This document shows positions 1-7,444 of a stretch of 25,801 nt of DNA, one piece after another. The DNA is taken from contig JAJYFI010000001.1 in the NCBI GenBank assembly GCA_021790955.1, forward strand, positions 1 through 25,801. The letters are read 5' to 3'. The position numbers and the translations under genes are program-made. Position 1 is the first letter of the stretch; each line of letters starts with the position of its first letter. A model generated the notes under the pieces. It ran no database searches. It was not told where the DNA came from and saw only the letters and a list, made by a program, of their open reading frames with translations. The DNA comes from a bacterium. GTDB taxonomy: Bacteria; Elusimicrobiota; Elusimicrobia; UBA1565; UBA9628.

Positions 1-1095
1 GGGGAGGCCGCGCCGGGCGCTCTCGCGGAGGTCTATTCGGCGGGAGGCCGTTTGCTCGGCGCAGGCTTTTACCATCCGAGAAGTTTGATTGCGGTGCGCC
101 TGCTGTCGCGCGGTCCCCTCTCCGAAGACGGCCTCGACGCTTTGTTTCGCGAACGCTTGAGAAAGGCGCTCGCCCGTCGGGAAGGGCTCTATCGGGGAGA
201 GTTCGCCTATCGGTGGTGCTTTGGCGAGTCGGACGGGTTGCCTGGCCTCGTCGTCGACCGTTTCGGGAGCGTCCTCGTCATGGAGGCCCTCTGCGCCGGA
301 ATCGATGCGCGCCTTGAACGGATCGCGGCGGCGCTCAAGGATCTCGCGCCGGTCTCGGCGATTCATCTCAAGAATTCCCATCGCATGAGGGCCCTGGAAG
401 GGCTTCCAACGGAAGATCGGACGATGCTGGGAGAGCTTCCCGCCGAGGTCGAGATCGTGCACGACGGCATCCGCTTCAAGGTGGCCTTGGGGCGAGGGCA
501 GAAGACGGGCTTCTATTTCGACCAGCGCGAGAACCGCTCGTTCATCCGACCTTACGTGCGGGGACGCCGGGTCCTCGATCTCTATTCCTACACGGGCGGC
601 TTCGCGCTCAATGCCGCCAAATTCGGCGCCGTCGAGGTGGTCGGCGTGGAGAGTTCGGCCGAAGCCGTCCGGCTGGCCCGGCAAAACGCCGCCCTCAACG
701 GCGTCGAAGAAAAAATCCGTTGGATCGAAGGGGACTCTCAAGAGGCGCTCCAGAGTCTTGGGGGCTCGGACGCCGGCCTCAGGCCCGATTTCATTATGAT
801 GGACCCGCCCAACCTGTGTCCCGCGAAAAAAGACCTGGGCCGGGCCCTGCGGGCGTACGCGGCCATGAACGCCCGGGCGATCAAGGAGCTTCCCGAGGGC
901 GGTTTGCTTGCGACCTCGAGCTGCTCCCATCACGTCAACCGCGAGATTTTCGTCGAGATGCTGCGCGCGGCCCAGGCCAGGTCCGGGCGGGCGACGAGGA
1001 TCGAGGCGCTGCGAACCCAGGCCGCGGATCATCCGATCCTTCTCGCGATGCCGGAGACGGAGTATCTCCATTTCGCGCTCCTTTCGGTGCTGTAG
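1..1095 (+). CDS. rlmI: RlmI-family 23S rRNA cytosine-C5 methyltransferase (5' truncated)
   Basis: SAM-dependent RNA methyltransferase of the RlmI/RlmK family, expected to methylate a cytosine in 23S rRNA in the cytoplasm. The frame is open from base 1 with PUA-like sequence (GGRLLGAGFYHPRS, SLIAVRLLSR), so the true start is upstream of the window; a TTG at 52 is internal. Seen in order: the family motif GRGQKTGFYFDQRENR (about 493-540), the SAM-binding motif VLDLYSYTGGFALN (about 571-612), the DPPN motif after DFIMM (about 787-816), and the catalytic Cys in SSCSH (Cys codon 922-924). All key residues are present, so it should be active. It ends 2 nt before the next gene, suggesting co-transcription. 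The exact target base is inferred from the family; other RlmI-like enzymes differ in target. Confidence 0.88.
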   Translation, partial: GEAAPGALAEVYSAGGRLLGAGFYHPRSLIAVRLLSRGPLSEDGLDALFRERLRKALARREGLYRGEFAYRWCFGESDGLPGLVVDRFGSVLVMEALCAGIDARLERIAAALKDLAPVSAIHLKNSHRMRALEGLPTEDRTMLGELPAEVEIVHDGIRFKVALGRGQKTGFYFDQRENRSFIRPYVRGRRVLDLYSYTGGFALNAAKFGAVEVVGVESSAEAVRLARQNAALNGVEEKIRWIEGDSQEALQSLGGSDAGLRPDFIMMDPPNLCPAKKDLGRALRAYAAMNARAIKELPEGGLLATSSCSHHVNREIFVEMLRAAQARSGRATRIEALRTQAADHPILLAMPETEYLHFALLSVL

Positions 1096-1097
1096 CC

Positions 1098-2357
1098 GTG
1101 GACGTCGACTCGTCCAAGAAATTCTCTCCTTCCAAGCTCAAGGAATACCAGATCTGCCCGCGCCGCTACGCTTTCCACTATATCGAAAGGATCCCGCGCG
1201 AAAGGACGTCCGTGGAGGCTTTGCTGGGCGTCTGCGTCCACGCCGCGCTCGAGGCTCTCTACCAAAACCTGCAAAATGGCCGCCTCATGACGATTCTCGA
1301 GGTCCTGGGGGTCTACGACGCGGAGTGGGAGAGGCGGTGGAACTCGGAGGCGATCGCCGTTTTTGAGCCTGGGCTGTCCGGCGAGCATTACCGAGCCGTC
1401 GGCCGAGAGGCCTTGACGCTCTATGACGCGGCGCACCGCCCTTTTGCTGAGGACAAGACCGTGGCCGTCGAATGCCGCGTGGGTTTCCCGCTGCTCGCGG
1501 GCGGCGAGATCTACAGGATTGAGGGATTCGTCGATCGTCTCGCCTTGGCGTCCGACGGCGCCTTCGAGATCCACGACTACAAGACGAGCCGCAGCTTGCC
1601 GGAGCAGTCGGAGCTGGAAGCCGACTGGCAGCTGGCGCTCTACGACGCCGCCGTGCGCCATGCCTGGCCGGACACGAAAACCGTCCGCCTGCGCTGGCAT
1701 TATCTCCGCTTCGGCAAGACTCTCGGCGTGGCCAAAACCGTCCCCGAACTCGACTCCCTCAAGAAGGATGTCGCGAGGCTCATTCTCGAAATCAAGGGCG
1801 ACAGACGGTTCGCTCCCCAGAAAAACGCCCTCTGCCCCCGCTGCGAATACCGGGCTATTTGCCCGCTCTTTAAGCATGCCGAGGAAGTCTCCAGGATGCC
1901 GGTCCAAGAGAGCGGCATCGAGGAAGGAGTGCTCCTGGTCGAAAGGCTAGCCGATATCGTTTCGCGCAAGAAGGCCGCGAGGACGTCTCTGCGGGCCATC
2001 GAGGAGGAGGAAAAGGCGACGGAAGCGGAGCTCTTGAGCTACGCCCAAGGGCGCGGCCTCCTCGCGGTGCACGGCCGCCGCGGCTACGTCTCGATGTCGG
2101 AAAAGGAGGAGATCCACCTCCCCACCAAGACCCATGCCCCCGAAGGTCATGATCGGCTGGAGGCGGCGCTCAAGGAGAGCCCCTTATGGCCGGAAATCTC
2201 GAAGCTCGACGGCCATCGGCTCGTCGAGGGGCTCAAGGATGGCCATTGGGACGACGCCTCCCGCAGGTTCGTCGAAGAGCTGCTGCTTCGCTACGCCAAA
2301 CGCGAGACGTCCTGGATCCTTCGCTTCCATCCGTCGAAGGAGGAAGCGGAAGAGTAG
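1098..2357 (+). CDS. PD-(D/E)XK nuclease-family protein with Fe-S cluster (RecB/Cas4-like)
   Basis: Predicted 419-residue RecB/AddB/Cas4-type exonuclease-fold protein. The N-terminal YQICPRRYAFHY box is typical of the family. Catalytic residues are visible: Asp146 in GFVDRL, then EIHDYKTSRS with Asp160 and Lys162, followed by the Gln-containing motif DWQLALY. Cys20, Cys246, Cys249 and Cys255 give the C-Xn-C-X2-C-X5-C pattern that binds a 4Fe-4S cluster in AddB and Cas4. The last about 150 residues are charged and helical (RKKAARTSLRAIEEEEKATE) and I do not recognise them. GTG at 1098 is chosen because it follows the rlmI stop by 2 nt; an open frame back to 720 lies inside rlmI and has no homologous features. 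No cas genes or helicase are adjacent, so DNA repair or processing is an inference. Confidence 0.83.
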   Translation: MDVDSSKKFSPSKLKEYQICPRRYAFHYIERIPRERTSVEALLGVCVHAALEALYQNLQNGRLMTILEVLGVYDAEWERRWNSEAIAVFEPGLSGEHYRAVGREALTLYDAAHRPFAEDKTVAVECRVGFPLLAGGEIYRIEGFVDRLALASDGAFEIHDYKTSRSLPEQSELEADWQLALYDAAVRHAWPDTKTVRLRWHYLRFGKTLGVAKTVPELDSLKKDVARLILEIKGDRRFAPQKNALCPRCEYRAICPLFKHAEEVSRMPVQESGIEEGVLLVERLADIVSRKKAARTSLRAIEEEEKATEAELLSYAQGRGLLAVHGRRGYVSMSEKEEIHLPTKTHAPEGHDRLEAALKESPLWPEISKLDGHRLVEGLKDGHWDDASRRFVEELLLRYAKRETSWILRFHPSKEEAEE

Positions 2358-2387
2358 GTTCTCTCCGAGCGTCCCTGGCGACGAAAA

Positions 2388-2579
2388 TCAGAAAGCCCGG
2401 GAGCTTGAATGCAGGCCCAACTGTTGGGCGAGGCTTCCCCAATCCGACTGAAGCCTCTGGTAGTCGGCCTCGAGCGTTTCCCAGCCTCGTGCGAATTCAA
2501 GTTCCCGGGCTTTTGCGGATTCCCGTTTCGGTGCGTCCTTGGCGCGGTTCGAGTTCTTTCGCATCGCTTGCCTGTGCAT
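2388..2579 (-). CDS. Small charged protein of unknown function, 63 residues
   Basis: Not recognised. The ATG at 2579 is preceded by an AAGGA Shine-Dalgarno 9 nt away, and further up by a TTGACA-N17-TATCCT promoter (2602-2630), so the expression signals are better than for most small ORFs. The protein has a basic N-terminal third (many Lys and Arg) and then an amphipathic helical half containing ARGWETLEADYQRLQSDWG, with no membrane segment and no Cys. It is convergent with the nuclease gene (31 nt apart) and divergent from the pseudopilin operon. Its 3' two thirds coincide with a long inverted repeat, so the locus might instead, or also, produce a structured RNA. A DNA- or RNA-binding or coiled-coil regulator is possible; nothing proves it. 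Confidence 0.55.
   Translation of the reverse strand: MHRQAMRKNSNRAKDAPKRESAKARELEFARGWETLEADYQRLQSDWGSLAQQLGLHSSSRAF
2392..2513. repeat. Nested inverted repeat, potential multibranched RNA fold
   Basis: Outer arms 2392-2410 and 2495-2513 pair at 18 of 19 positions (AAAGCCCGGGAGCTTGAAT against ATTCAAGTTCCCGGGCTTT). Inside are a tight hairpin (GCCCAAC 2415-2421 with GTTGGGC 2423-2429), a second stem (CGAGGCT 2429-2435 with AGCCTCG 2483-2489), and a third (CCGACT 2444-2449 with AGTCGG 2462-2467). An alternative pairing exists (GAGGCTT 2430-2436 with AAGCCTC 2451-2457). No T-run follows either arm, so it is not a plain intrinsic terminator. It overlaps the small minus-strand gene. Confidence 0.7.
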
Positions 2580-2601
2580 GTCCTGAATTCCTTCGCGGCG
2601 G

Positions 2602-2630
2602 AGGATAGCCCCCCAATGATTTTTTGTCAA
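2602..2630 (-). promoter_or_regulatory. sigma70-like promoter for the small minus-strand gene
   Basis: On the minus strand, TTGACA (2630-2625) is a perfect -35. After a 17-nt spacer, TATCCT (2607-2602) is a 4/6 -10. The expected start of transcription is near 2595, about 16 nt before the ATG at 2579. Confidence 0.55.
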
Positions 2631-2654
2631 TAGCGATTTCCGCCGTTCGAAAGC

Positions 2655-2670
2655 CCCGCCTCCCGGCGGG
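2655..2670. promoter_or_regulatory. GC-rich dyad between divergent promoters, candidate operator
   Basis: CCCGCC (2655-2660) and GGCGGG (2665-2670) form a perfect 6-bp dyad with a 4-nt centre. It lies midway between the -35 boxes of the two divergent promoters. It could be a regulator site, or chance in GC-rich DNA. Confidence 0.3.
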
Positions 2671-2684
2671 CCTTGGAAGAAGAC

Positions 2685-2713
2685 TTGCAAATGAAATGGG
2701 GGCGCGTTATAAC
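2685..2713 (+). promoter_or_regulatory. sigma70-like promoter for the pseudopilin operon
   Basis: TTGCAA (2685-2690), a 17-nt spacer, and TATAAC (2708-2713). Transcription should begin near 2720, giving a leader of about 14 nt before the ATG at 2734. No good Shine-Dalgarno is visible in that leader. Confidence 0.6.
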
Positions 2714-2733
2714 ATGCGCGTAGTTTGGGGTTC

Positions 2734-4128
2734 ATGCGGAAATCTCCTCTCAAGTCTTCCCGCGGGCAGCTTCTCATACCCGCGCTCTTTATTTTCCCGA
2801 GCCTGTTTTTGTTCGTTTATCTGATCTACGAGACGGCGAAGCTCTCCCGCGAAAAGATCCGCCACCAGTTCGCGATCGACTCGGCGGCCTTCATCGAGAT
2901 GAGCAACTATTCCGATTTTCTCAATCGCTCGGCCTATGTCAACGGCGCCTTCCCGATGCGCATCTTTAAGGAAGCGTTCGGCCCGGCGACGCAGATCCAG
3001 TTGAGATGCTACGACAGCCCCTGCCCCTCGGCGGACAGCCTCATGACGCTGATGTTCATGAACGGGGATTTTCCGATGGACACCCAAGATTCGGATTGGA
3101 TGAGCGCCGGAGGCGAGCAAGCCTACACGGCGAAAGCCAAGTGGGAAATCAGATTCTGCGATTCAAGCAGCAATCCGCCCTGCTTCATCGGCAACAAGGG
3201 AACCACCGACGGGGAGCCTGCCGACGGCGACGGCATGAACGTGGTGCCGCCGCCCACGCGGCAATGCGACAGCACGCTTCTTAAACAGCAGGGCGTCTCC
3301 CCGGGCGGCTCCTGCCATGAAATTTTCAACTACGGCACGGCCCAGGATTACGCCTCACCCATCCAGTACACCTGCGTCGCCCCGTATAGCGGCTCGGATT
3401 CGAGCAATCTCTGCCTCCAGCCGGGCCAGACGATCATCGACATATGGGCCAAGGTCTATACGCTGCTCGGCCAGGTCGAGGGCGCCCAGTTCGGGGTTCT
3501 GGGACGGCTCGCCGCCGACCATCACTTCCTGAAGAAGTCCTATTGGCTCAACACCTCGGGGCAGGGCCCCGACGGAGCCGACGCCCAGACCGCCTCGAAC
3601 AGCTTCAACGCCTCGGGGGCCTCCGGCTTCCAGAGCGCCGTGAGCTTCGACTGCCTCGATACGGTCACGGGCTTCGCGAGGACCGCCCACGGCCGCGGAG
3701 GCTGCCAGCCGGCGAAAGCGCCTTTTCTCGGAACGATGCAGCCCGCCCCCATGTGCATCATCAATCCGCCGATCCCGCTCTCCGGCACGGATTCCTGCCC
3801 CGAAGCCGGCGGGGGCATGGGAAGCGGGCTGTTTCAAGTGGCCTCTCTGGACCCGGGGATGGTGACGCCCGACGGGGGCGGGGGATCGATGCAGCGGGGA
3901 TGGATCGCGGCGACCACGTGGCATATCGTCGATCCCAAGACGGACGGAGCCGTCGACTGGGGCTCGGGGGCGGAAAATTTTTTCGGGGTGCCTTTCCAGG
4001 CTCCGGCCGTCTGCGCCAAGGCGACGCTTGGCGAGAGCCCCGACCCATACGCCAGCGTTTGGCCGGACCCGACCCCGAAATTTCAAACGCGGCTGAGGCC
4101 TTGCGACGTGTTGCCCATCGCGCTATGA
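2734..4128 (+). CDS. TadG-like pseudopilin / Tad-domain envelope protein
   Basis: 464 residues. The N-terminus carries a short basic stretch, then RGQLLIPALFIFPSLFLFVY as a single membrane segment (about residues 12-33), and then a charged amphipathic helix (TAKLSREKIRHQFAIDSAA). This is the layout of TadE/TadG-type minor pilins, which have a GQ-initiated hydrophobic helix followed by a helix rich in Ala and Arg. The remaining about 400 residues should be extracytoplasmic; they contain many Cys (for example RCYDSPCPSADS) that could form disulfides, and Gly/Pro-rich loops. The ATG at 2734 is preferred over an in-frame TTG at 2725 because of the promoter position. Its TGA overlaps the next ATG (ATGA), implying translational coupling. 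Family assignment rests on the N-terminus only; the large domain is not recognised. Confidence 0.7.
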   Translation: MRKSPLKSSRGQLLIPALFIFPSLFLFVYLIYETAKLSREKIRHQFAIDSAAFIEMSNYSDFLNRSAYVNGAFPMRIFKEAFGPATQIQLRCYDSPCPSADSLMTLMFMNGDFPMDTQDSDWMSAGGEQAYTAKAKWEIRFCDSSSNPPCFIGNKGTTDGEPADGDGMNVVPPPTRQCDSTLLKQQGVSPGGSCHEIFNYGTAQDYASPIQYTCVAPYSGSDSSNLCLQPGQTIIDIWAKVYTLLGQVEGAQFGVLGRLAADHHFLKKSYWLNTSGQGPDGADAQTASNSFNASGASGFQSAVSFDCLDTVTGFARTAHGRGGCQPAKAPFLGTMQPAPMCIINPPIPLSGTDSCPEAGGGMGSGLFQVASLDPGMVTPDGGGGSMQRGWIAATTWHIVDPKTDGAVDWGSGAENFFGVPFQAPAVCAKATLGESPDPYASVWPDPTPKFQTRLRPCDVLPIAL

Positions 4129-4601
4129 CACGCGCCCGCGGGGCCAGGTCCGGCCAAGCGACGACGGAGGTCGTCCTGCTCATCCCGCTCTTCATTTTTT
4201 TCATGTTCGCTTTTGTTAAAATTTTTGGCCTCCTTATCCTGATTCAGCGCATGGAGATCGCTTCCTATTACGCCGCGCGGCGCTGGCAGCTGGAGTCGCA
4301 CCGCAACGTGGCGATCCAGCAGAGCTTCGACATGCCGACGCTCCTTCCCGACATCCAGTCCAAGGTGCAGAATTACCTGGGTTGGGGCAATCCCGAGTTC
4401 CAGAACCTCTTCGCCCTCGCCGACCCCGGGCCGATGGTGAGCGTCCAGCCGACCGAGGTATGGAACGTCGTGACGCTCACGGTTCCGATCTCGGAGACCC
4501 TCCTTTTTTTCAAGTTCAAGCCCCTGAACACGACGATGACCGTCACGAAGTACGTGCCGAATCGCGACAGGCCCATTCTATTTAAGCTGCCCGGGAGCTA
4601 G
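4125..4601 (+). CDS. TadE-like pseudopilin
   Basis: 158 residues. SGQATTEVVLLIPLFIFFMF begins a single N-terminal membrane helix (about residues 9-40). The Gly-Gln and the Glu six residues later are the hallmark of TadE-type minor pilins. The following segment RMEIASYYAARRWQLESH resembles the post-membrane helix of the family. The C-terminal about 100 residues contain a beta-rich stretch (VWNVVTLTVPISETLLFF). The start overlaps the stop of the TadG-like gene by 4 nt. A start further upstream in the same open frame would lie deep in the TadG-like gene and is rejected. No prepilin peptidase or motor ATPase lies nearby, so whether it enters a true pilus is unknown. Confidence 0.75.
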   Translation: MTRARGARSGQATTEVVLLIPLFIFFMFAFVKIFGLLILIQRMEIASYYAARRWQLESHRNVAIQQSFDMPTLLPDIQSKVQNYLGWGNPEFQNLFALADPGPMVSVQPTEVWNVVTLTVPISETLLFFKFKPLNTTMTVTKYVPNRDRPILFKLPGS

Positions 4602-4610
4602 AGGATTACG

Positions 4611-6305
4611 ATGAAAAAAATCTGGAGCCGTGCGAGGCTCTTCATGCAGCGCTGGTGGCTCGCGGTCGCGATCGTCGTCGGCCTCGGGCTTTCGATCGGG
4701 CTTCCGCTCTGGTACCTGGCGGGCATGGAGCCCGCGCTCAGGCGCTACATCATCGGCATCAACATGGCGGGGTTTCCGATGACCATCATCGGGACCCTGA
4801 TCTTCGTCGCCTTCCTTTATCTCATTCAGTACGGCGGCGGGTTCGCCCGCTTCCGCAAGGCGCGCATCGACGCCCAGAACGTCCAAGTCCGATTCCCGGA
4901 CGTCATCGGCCTGACGGAGGCCAAGCGCGAGGCGCTGGAGGTGGTCGAGCTCATCAAGGACCGCGCCGCGCTCAAGAAAGTCGGCGGGAAGATCATCCAC
5001 GGTCTCCTCATGATCGGCCCGCCCGGCTGCGGCAAGACCATGCTTGCCAAGGCGATCGCGACCGAGGCGGGGGTTCCCTTCCTCTCCGCGGCGGGCTCCG
5101 AGTTCGTCGAGATCTTCGTGGGGGTCGGCGCCTCGCGCGTGAGGAAGCTCTTCAAGCAGGCTCGGCAGTACGCCCAGGCCTACGGCGCCGCGATCATCTT
5201 CATCGACGAGCTCGAAGTCGTGGGCAAGTCCCGCGTCTTCTTCGACGCCTTCGGGGGCTCCTCGGAATCGAACAGCACCTTGAACCAGCTCTTGGTCGAG
5301 ATGGACGGCCTCACCGACATCGACGCCCCGGTGGTCGTGATCGGCGCGATGAACGCCCAACGCGAGGTTCTGGACCCCGCGCTCGTGCGTCCCGGGCGTT
5401 TCGACAGGACCATCACCATCGGAAGGCCCAATCTTTCCGAGCGCCAGGAGATATTCGAATATTACGCCAAAAAGATCCGCCTGGAGCCCGGGATGGATCT
5501 GGGGCGCCTCGCCCGAAAGGCCGTCTACAAGACGCCGGCCGAGATCGAGAATATCCTCAAGGAGGCGGCCTTGATCGCGACCCGCGACCGTCGCGAGATC
5601 GTCAGTTACAAGGACCTCTCTTCCGCGATCGAACGGATCGAGCTGGGGCTGGCGCATCGGCTCAATCTGACTCCCAAGGAAAAGCGGATGACCGCCTACC
5701 ATGAGGCGGGGCATCTCATCGTTCTGTACCTGACCCATCCGACGAACGACGTCTTCAAGGCCTCGATCATCGAACGCGGCGGGACGTTGGGGGTCGTCCA
5801 TTCCATCCCGCGGGAAGAACTCTATTCTTCGGACGCCAAGACGCTGCGCGCCCATATCAACGTCGCTCTTGGAGGCTACGCCGCGGAGAAGCTCAAATTT
5901 GGCGTGACGACGGATGGGGTTTCGGCCGATTTCGCCAACGCCGTTGAGATCGCGCACAAAATGGTGTGGCGATACGGCATGGGCCCCGAGGATTTGGTGG
6001 GAGACTTCACCCTGATCCCCAAGGAACAGCTCTCGGAAAGCCTCAAGGAACGCTTAAACGCCGCCACCCAATCGATCCTTCATGAATCCCTCAAGGAGGT
6101 CGAGAGTCTTCTAAGGGAGCATTCCTCAATCCTTGAGCGATTTGCGGAGGAGCTCGTCCGTCGCGAAGAACTTGATTATGATGAAATCGCCGCGATTTTT
6201 ACGGAATATGGCAAGCCCCCCAAGCCTCTTCCCGTCCCGGCCCCGGCCTTGCCCTCTCCTCAGTTGGACGGGAACGGCAACGGCAGCCCAGTAAAAACTG
6301 GGTAA
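4611..6305 (+). CDS. FtsH-type AAA+ membrane metalloprotease, divergent, short periplasmic loop
   Basis: 564 residues. Two membrane helices near residues 15-36 and 50-75 are separated by only about 15 residues, whereas typical FtsH has a periplasmic domain of roughly 70 residues there. The AAA+ core has Walker A GPPGCGKT (136-143), the pore motif FVEIFVGVGASR, Walker B IIFIDELE (Asp199, Glu200), and the arginine finger motif DPALVRPGRFDR. The zinc protease has HEAGH (His364, Glu365, His368) and the third ligand Asp440 in GVSADFANA. All catalytic residues are present, so it should be an ATP-dependent protease in the inner membrane. The usual DEREQ stretch before TLNQLLVEMDG is replaced by GGSSESNS. 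The C-terminus is Pro-rich. Shine-Dalgarno GAGGA at 4601-4605. Its place in the operon suggests specialised quality control or processing, not the housekeeping role; that is inference. Confidence 0.9.
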   Translation: MKKIWSRARLFMQRWWLAVAIVVGLGLSIGLPLWYLAGMEPALRRYIIGINMAGFPMTIIGTLIFVAFLYLIQYGGGFARFRKARIDAQNVQVRFPDVIGLTEAKREALEVVELIKDRAALKKVGGKIIHGLLMIGPPGCGKTMLAKAIATEAGVPFLSAAGSEFVEIFVGVGASRVRKLFKQARQYAQAYGAAIIFIDELEVVGKSRVFFDAFGGSSESNSTLNQLLVEMDGLTDIDAPVVVIGAMNAQREVLDPALVRPGRFDRTITIGRPNLSERQEIFEYYAKKIRLEPGMDLGRLARKAVYKTPAEIENILKEAALIATRDRREIVSYKDLSSAIERIELGLAHRLNLTPKEKRMTAYHEAGHLIVLYLTHPTNDVFKASIIERGGTLGVVHSIPREELYSSDAKTLRAHINVALGGYAAEKLKFGVTTDGVSADFANAVEIAHKMVWRYGMGPEDLVGDFTLIPKEQLSESLKERLNAATQSILHESLKEVESLLREHSSILERFAEELVRREELDYDEIAAIFTEYGKPPKPLPVPAPALPSPQLDGNGNGSPVKTG

Positions 6306-6312
6306 GCTCCGG

Positions 6313-6337
6313 CCCTCTCGCTTGACAAAGGAGAGGG
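6313..6337. promoter_or_regulatory. Dyad flanking the -35 box, candidate operator
   Basis: CCCTCTC (6313-6319) and GAGAGGG (6331-6337) are perfect 7-bp inverted arms around the TTGACA -35 box. They also follow the FtsH-like stop codon by 7 nt, so a weak terminator hairpin is an alternative, but there is no T-run. Confidence 0.4.
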
Positions 6338-6350
6338 AGCGCATTAAACT
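6322..6350 (+). promoter_or_regulatory. sigma70-like internal promoter for the paralogue block
   Basis: TTGACA (6322-6327), a 17-nt spacer, and TAAACT (6345-6350). Transcription should start near 6357, about 10 nt before the ATG at 6367. The same box pair, TTGACA-N17-TAAACT, recurs at 14974-15002. Confidence 0.6.
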
Positions 6351-6366
6351 CAGGTTTCGAGGGCAC

Positions 6367-7410
6367 ATGGCGCTCACCGTCACGAGAAAAGGTTCGGACC
6401 CTTTCAAGAAATATTGGTGGTTGGTTCTGCTCATTTTTTTGCTGATGGGCGCCTGGAGCTTGTTTCCGACATTGGGGGGCGGCGTGGCGGGGCTCGACCG
6501 CAACCGCTTTCTTCTGGACGCCGGCGCCTTGAAGCCCTTGGACCAGAGCTTGGATGCCCTCAACTCTTCCCCGATCGGAGCCTCCGCGCCGGGAGGCGCC
6601 TTGGGGGGCGCGGTGAAAAGCGGCGCTGGAGGAGGCTCGACGGACCCCGGCGCCATGCTCTATCGGTCTCCCGCCGCGGGGGCCGCTTCGGCGGCGCCCG
6701 CGGCCGCTCCTCTGGCTGACGCCCTGGGAGAGATCAGCCGCCGGCCGGGCGGCGCCATGGCTGCCGCGCCGGCCGCGGCGGCCGCCTCGCCGTATTCGAT
6801 TCCATCCGCCAAGTTCGCGCCGATCGCGATGGGAGGCGGCGGGGGCGGCTCGGGCGCCGGATACGGCGCGGGAGGCTCGGCCGGCCTCGGAGCCTTCGGG
6901 ACGGTCAACGCGCGCCCCGGCATCTCGGCCGCGCAGGGGATGAGCCAGGACATGGCGGCGCTCTCTCCCAAAGGCGGCGCGTTTTCCCAGCTCAAGGCCG
7001 CCGCGGGCTCCGGAGCCGCCCTGGCCGGCATGACGGCCGGGTCGGCCGCGAAGGGCATGAGCAACTCCAATTTCGACGGCAGCGGCGGCGCGGGCGTCGC
7101 GCTTCCGGAGACGTCCGGAGGGGGTTTTGGGGCCACCCAGCAGGGGCTTTTGAGCTTGGCTGCGCCCGCGCCGGGGACGGCGCAAATGACGGGAGGGGCG
7201 ATGCCGCCCGCGCCCATGGCCTCGGGCCCCAGCAAGCAGAAGCAGATGTTGATGATGCTCATGATGGCGGGCGCTATGGGGCTCATGATGGCCGCGACCG
7301 GCGGCTCGGCCTCGATGATCATGCCGATGATGGCCATGCAGATGATGCCGATGATGATGGGCATGATGACGGGGCCTTCCGGGGGCTATGGCGGCGGCTA
7401 CGGCGGCTAG
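6367..7410 (+). CDS. Ala/Gly-rich single-pass protein with Met-rich C-terminus; paralogue 1 of the module family
   Basis: 347 residues, no known family recognised. A cytoplasmic basic N-terminus (LTVTRKGSDPFKKYWW) leads into one membrane helix (about residues 16-35), then a long Ala/Gly/Ser/Pro-rich region. Residues 205-238 hold a module with AFSQLKAA (Ala205) and NFDGS (Phe236), 31 residues apart as in the next four genes. The C-terminus is strikingly rich in Met (about 20 Met in about 46 residues, for example MIMPMMAMQMMPMMMGMM), is hydrophobic enough to lie in a membrane, and ends in a GGYGGGYGG tail. ATG 6367 is chosen because the in-frame TTG at 6322 is the -35 box itself; GAGGG lies just upstream. 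Possible roles are structural envelope or adhesive protein; no enzyme motifs. Confidence 0.75.
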   Translation: MALTVTRKGSDPFKKYWWLVLLIFLLMGAWSLFPTLGGGVAGLDRNRFLLDAGALKPLDQSLDALNSSPIGASAPGGALGGAVKSGAGGGSTDPGAMLYRSPAAGAASAAPAAAPLADALGEISRRPGGAMAAAPAAAAASPYSIPSAKFAPIAMGGGGGGSGAGYGAGGSAGLGAFGTVNARPGISAAQGMSQDMAALSPKGGAFSQLKAAAGSGAALAGMTAGSAAKGMSNSNFDGSGGAGVALPETSGGGFGATQQGLLSLAAPAPGTAQMTGGAMPPAPMASGPSKQKQMLMMLMMAGAMGLMMAATGGSASMIMPMMAMQMMPMMMGMMTGPSGGYGGGYGG

Positions 7411-7444
7411 TCCTTGAAAGTAGATTTGTTGAAGGAGGGAGTTC

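Noticed and set aside
720..1097. N-terminal extension of the nuclease gene into rlmI
   Set aside because: It is the alternative frame of a conserved methyltransferase region, and the family start box lies just after GTG 1098.
4578..5957. 459-codon minus-strand open frame opposite the FtsH-like gene
   Set aside because: Antisense of a gene with all FtsH catalytic motifs; the product resembles no protein.
6313..6337. Terminator after the FtsH-like gene
   Set aside because: The dyad has no T-run and surrounds a -35 box; listed as a candidate operator instead.
6840..6870. Simple GGC/GCC repeats as functional repeats
   Set aside because: They encode Gly/Ala tracts and vary in length and codon; best explained by protein composition.
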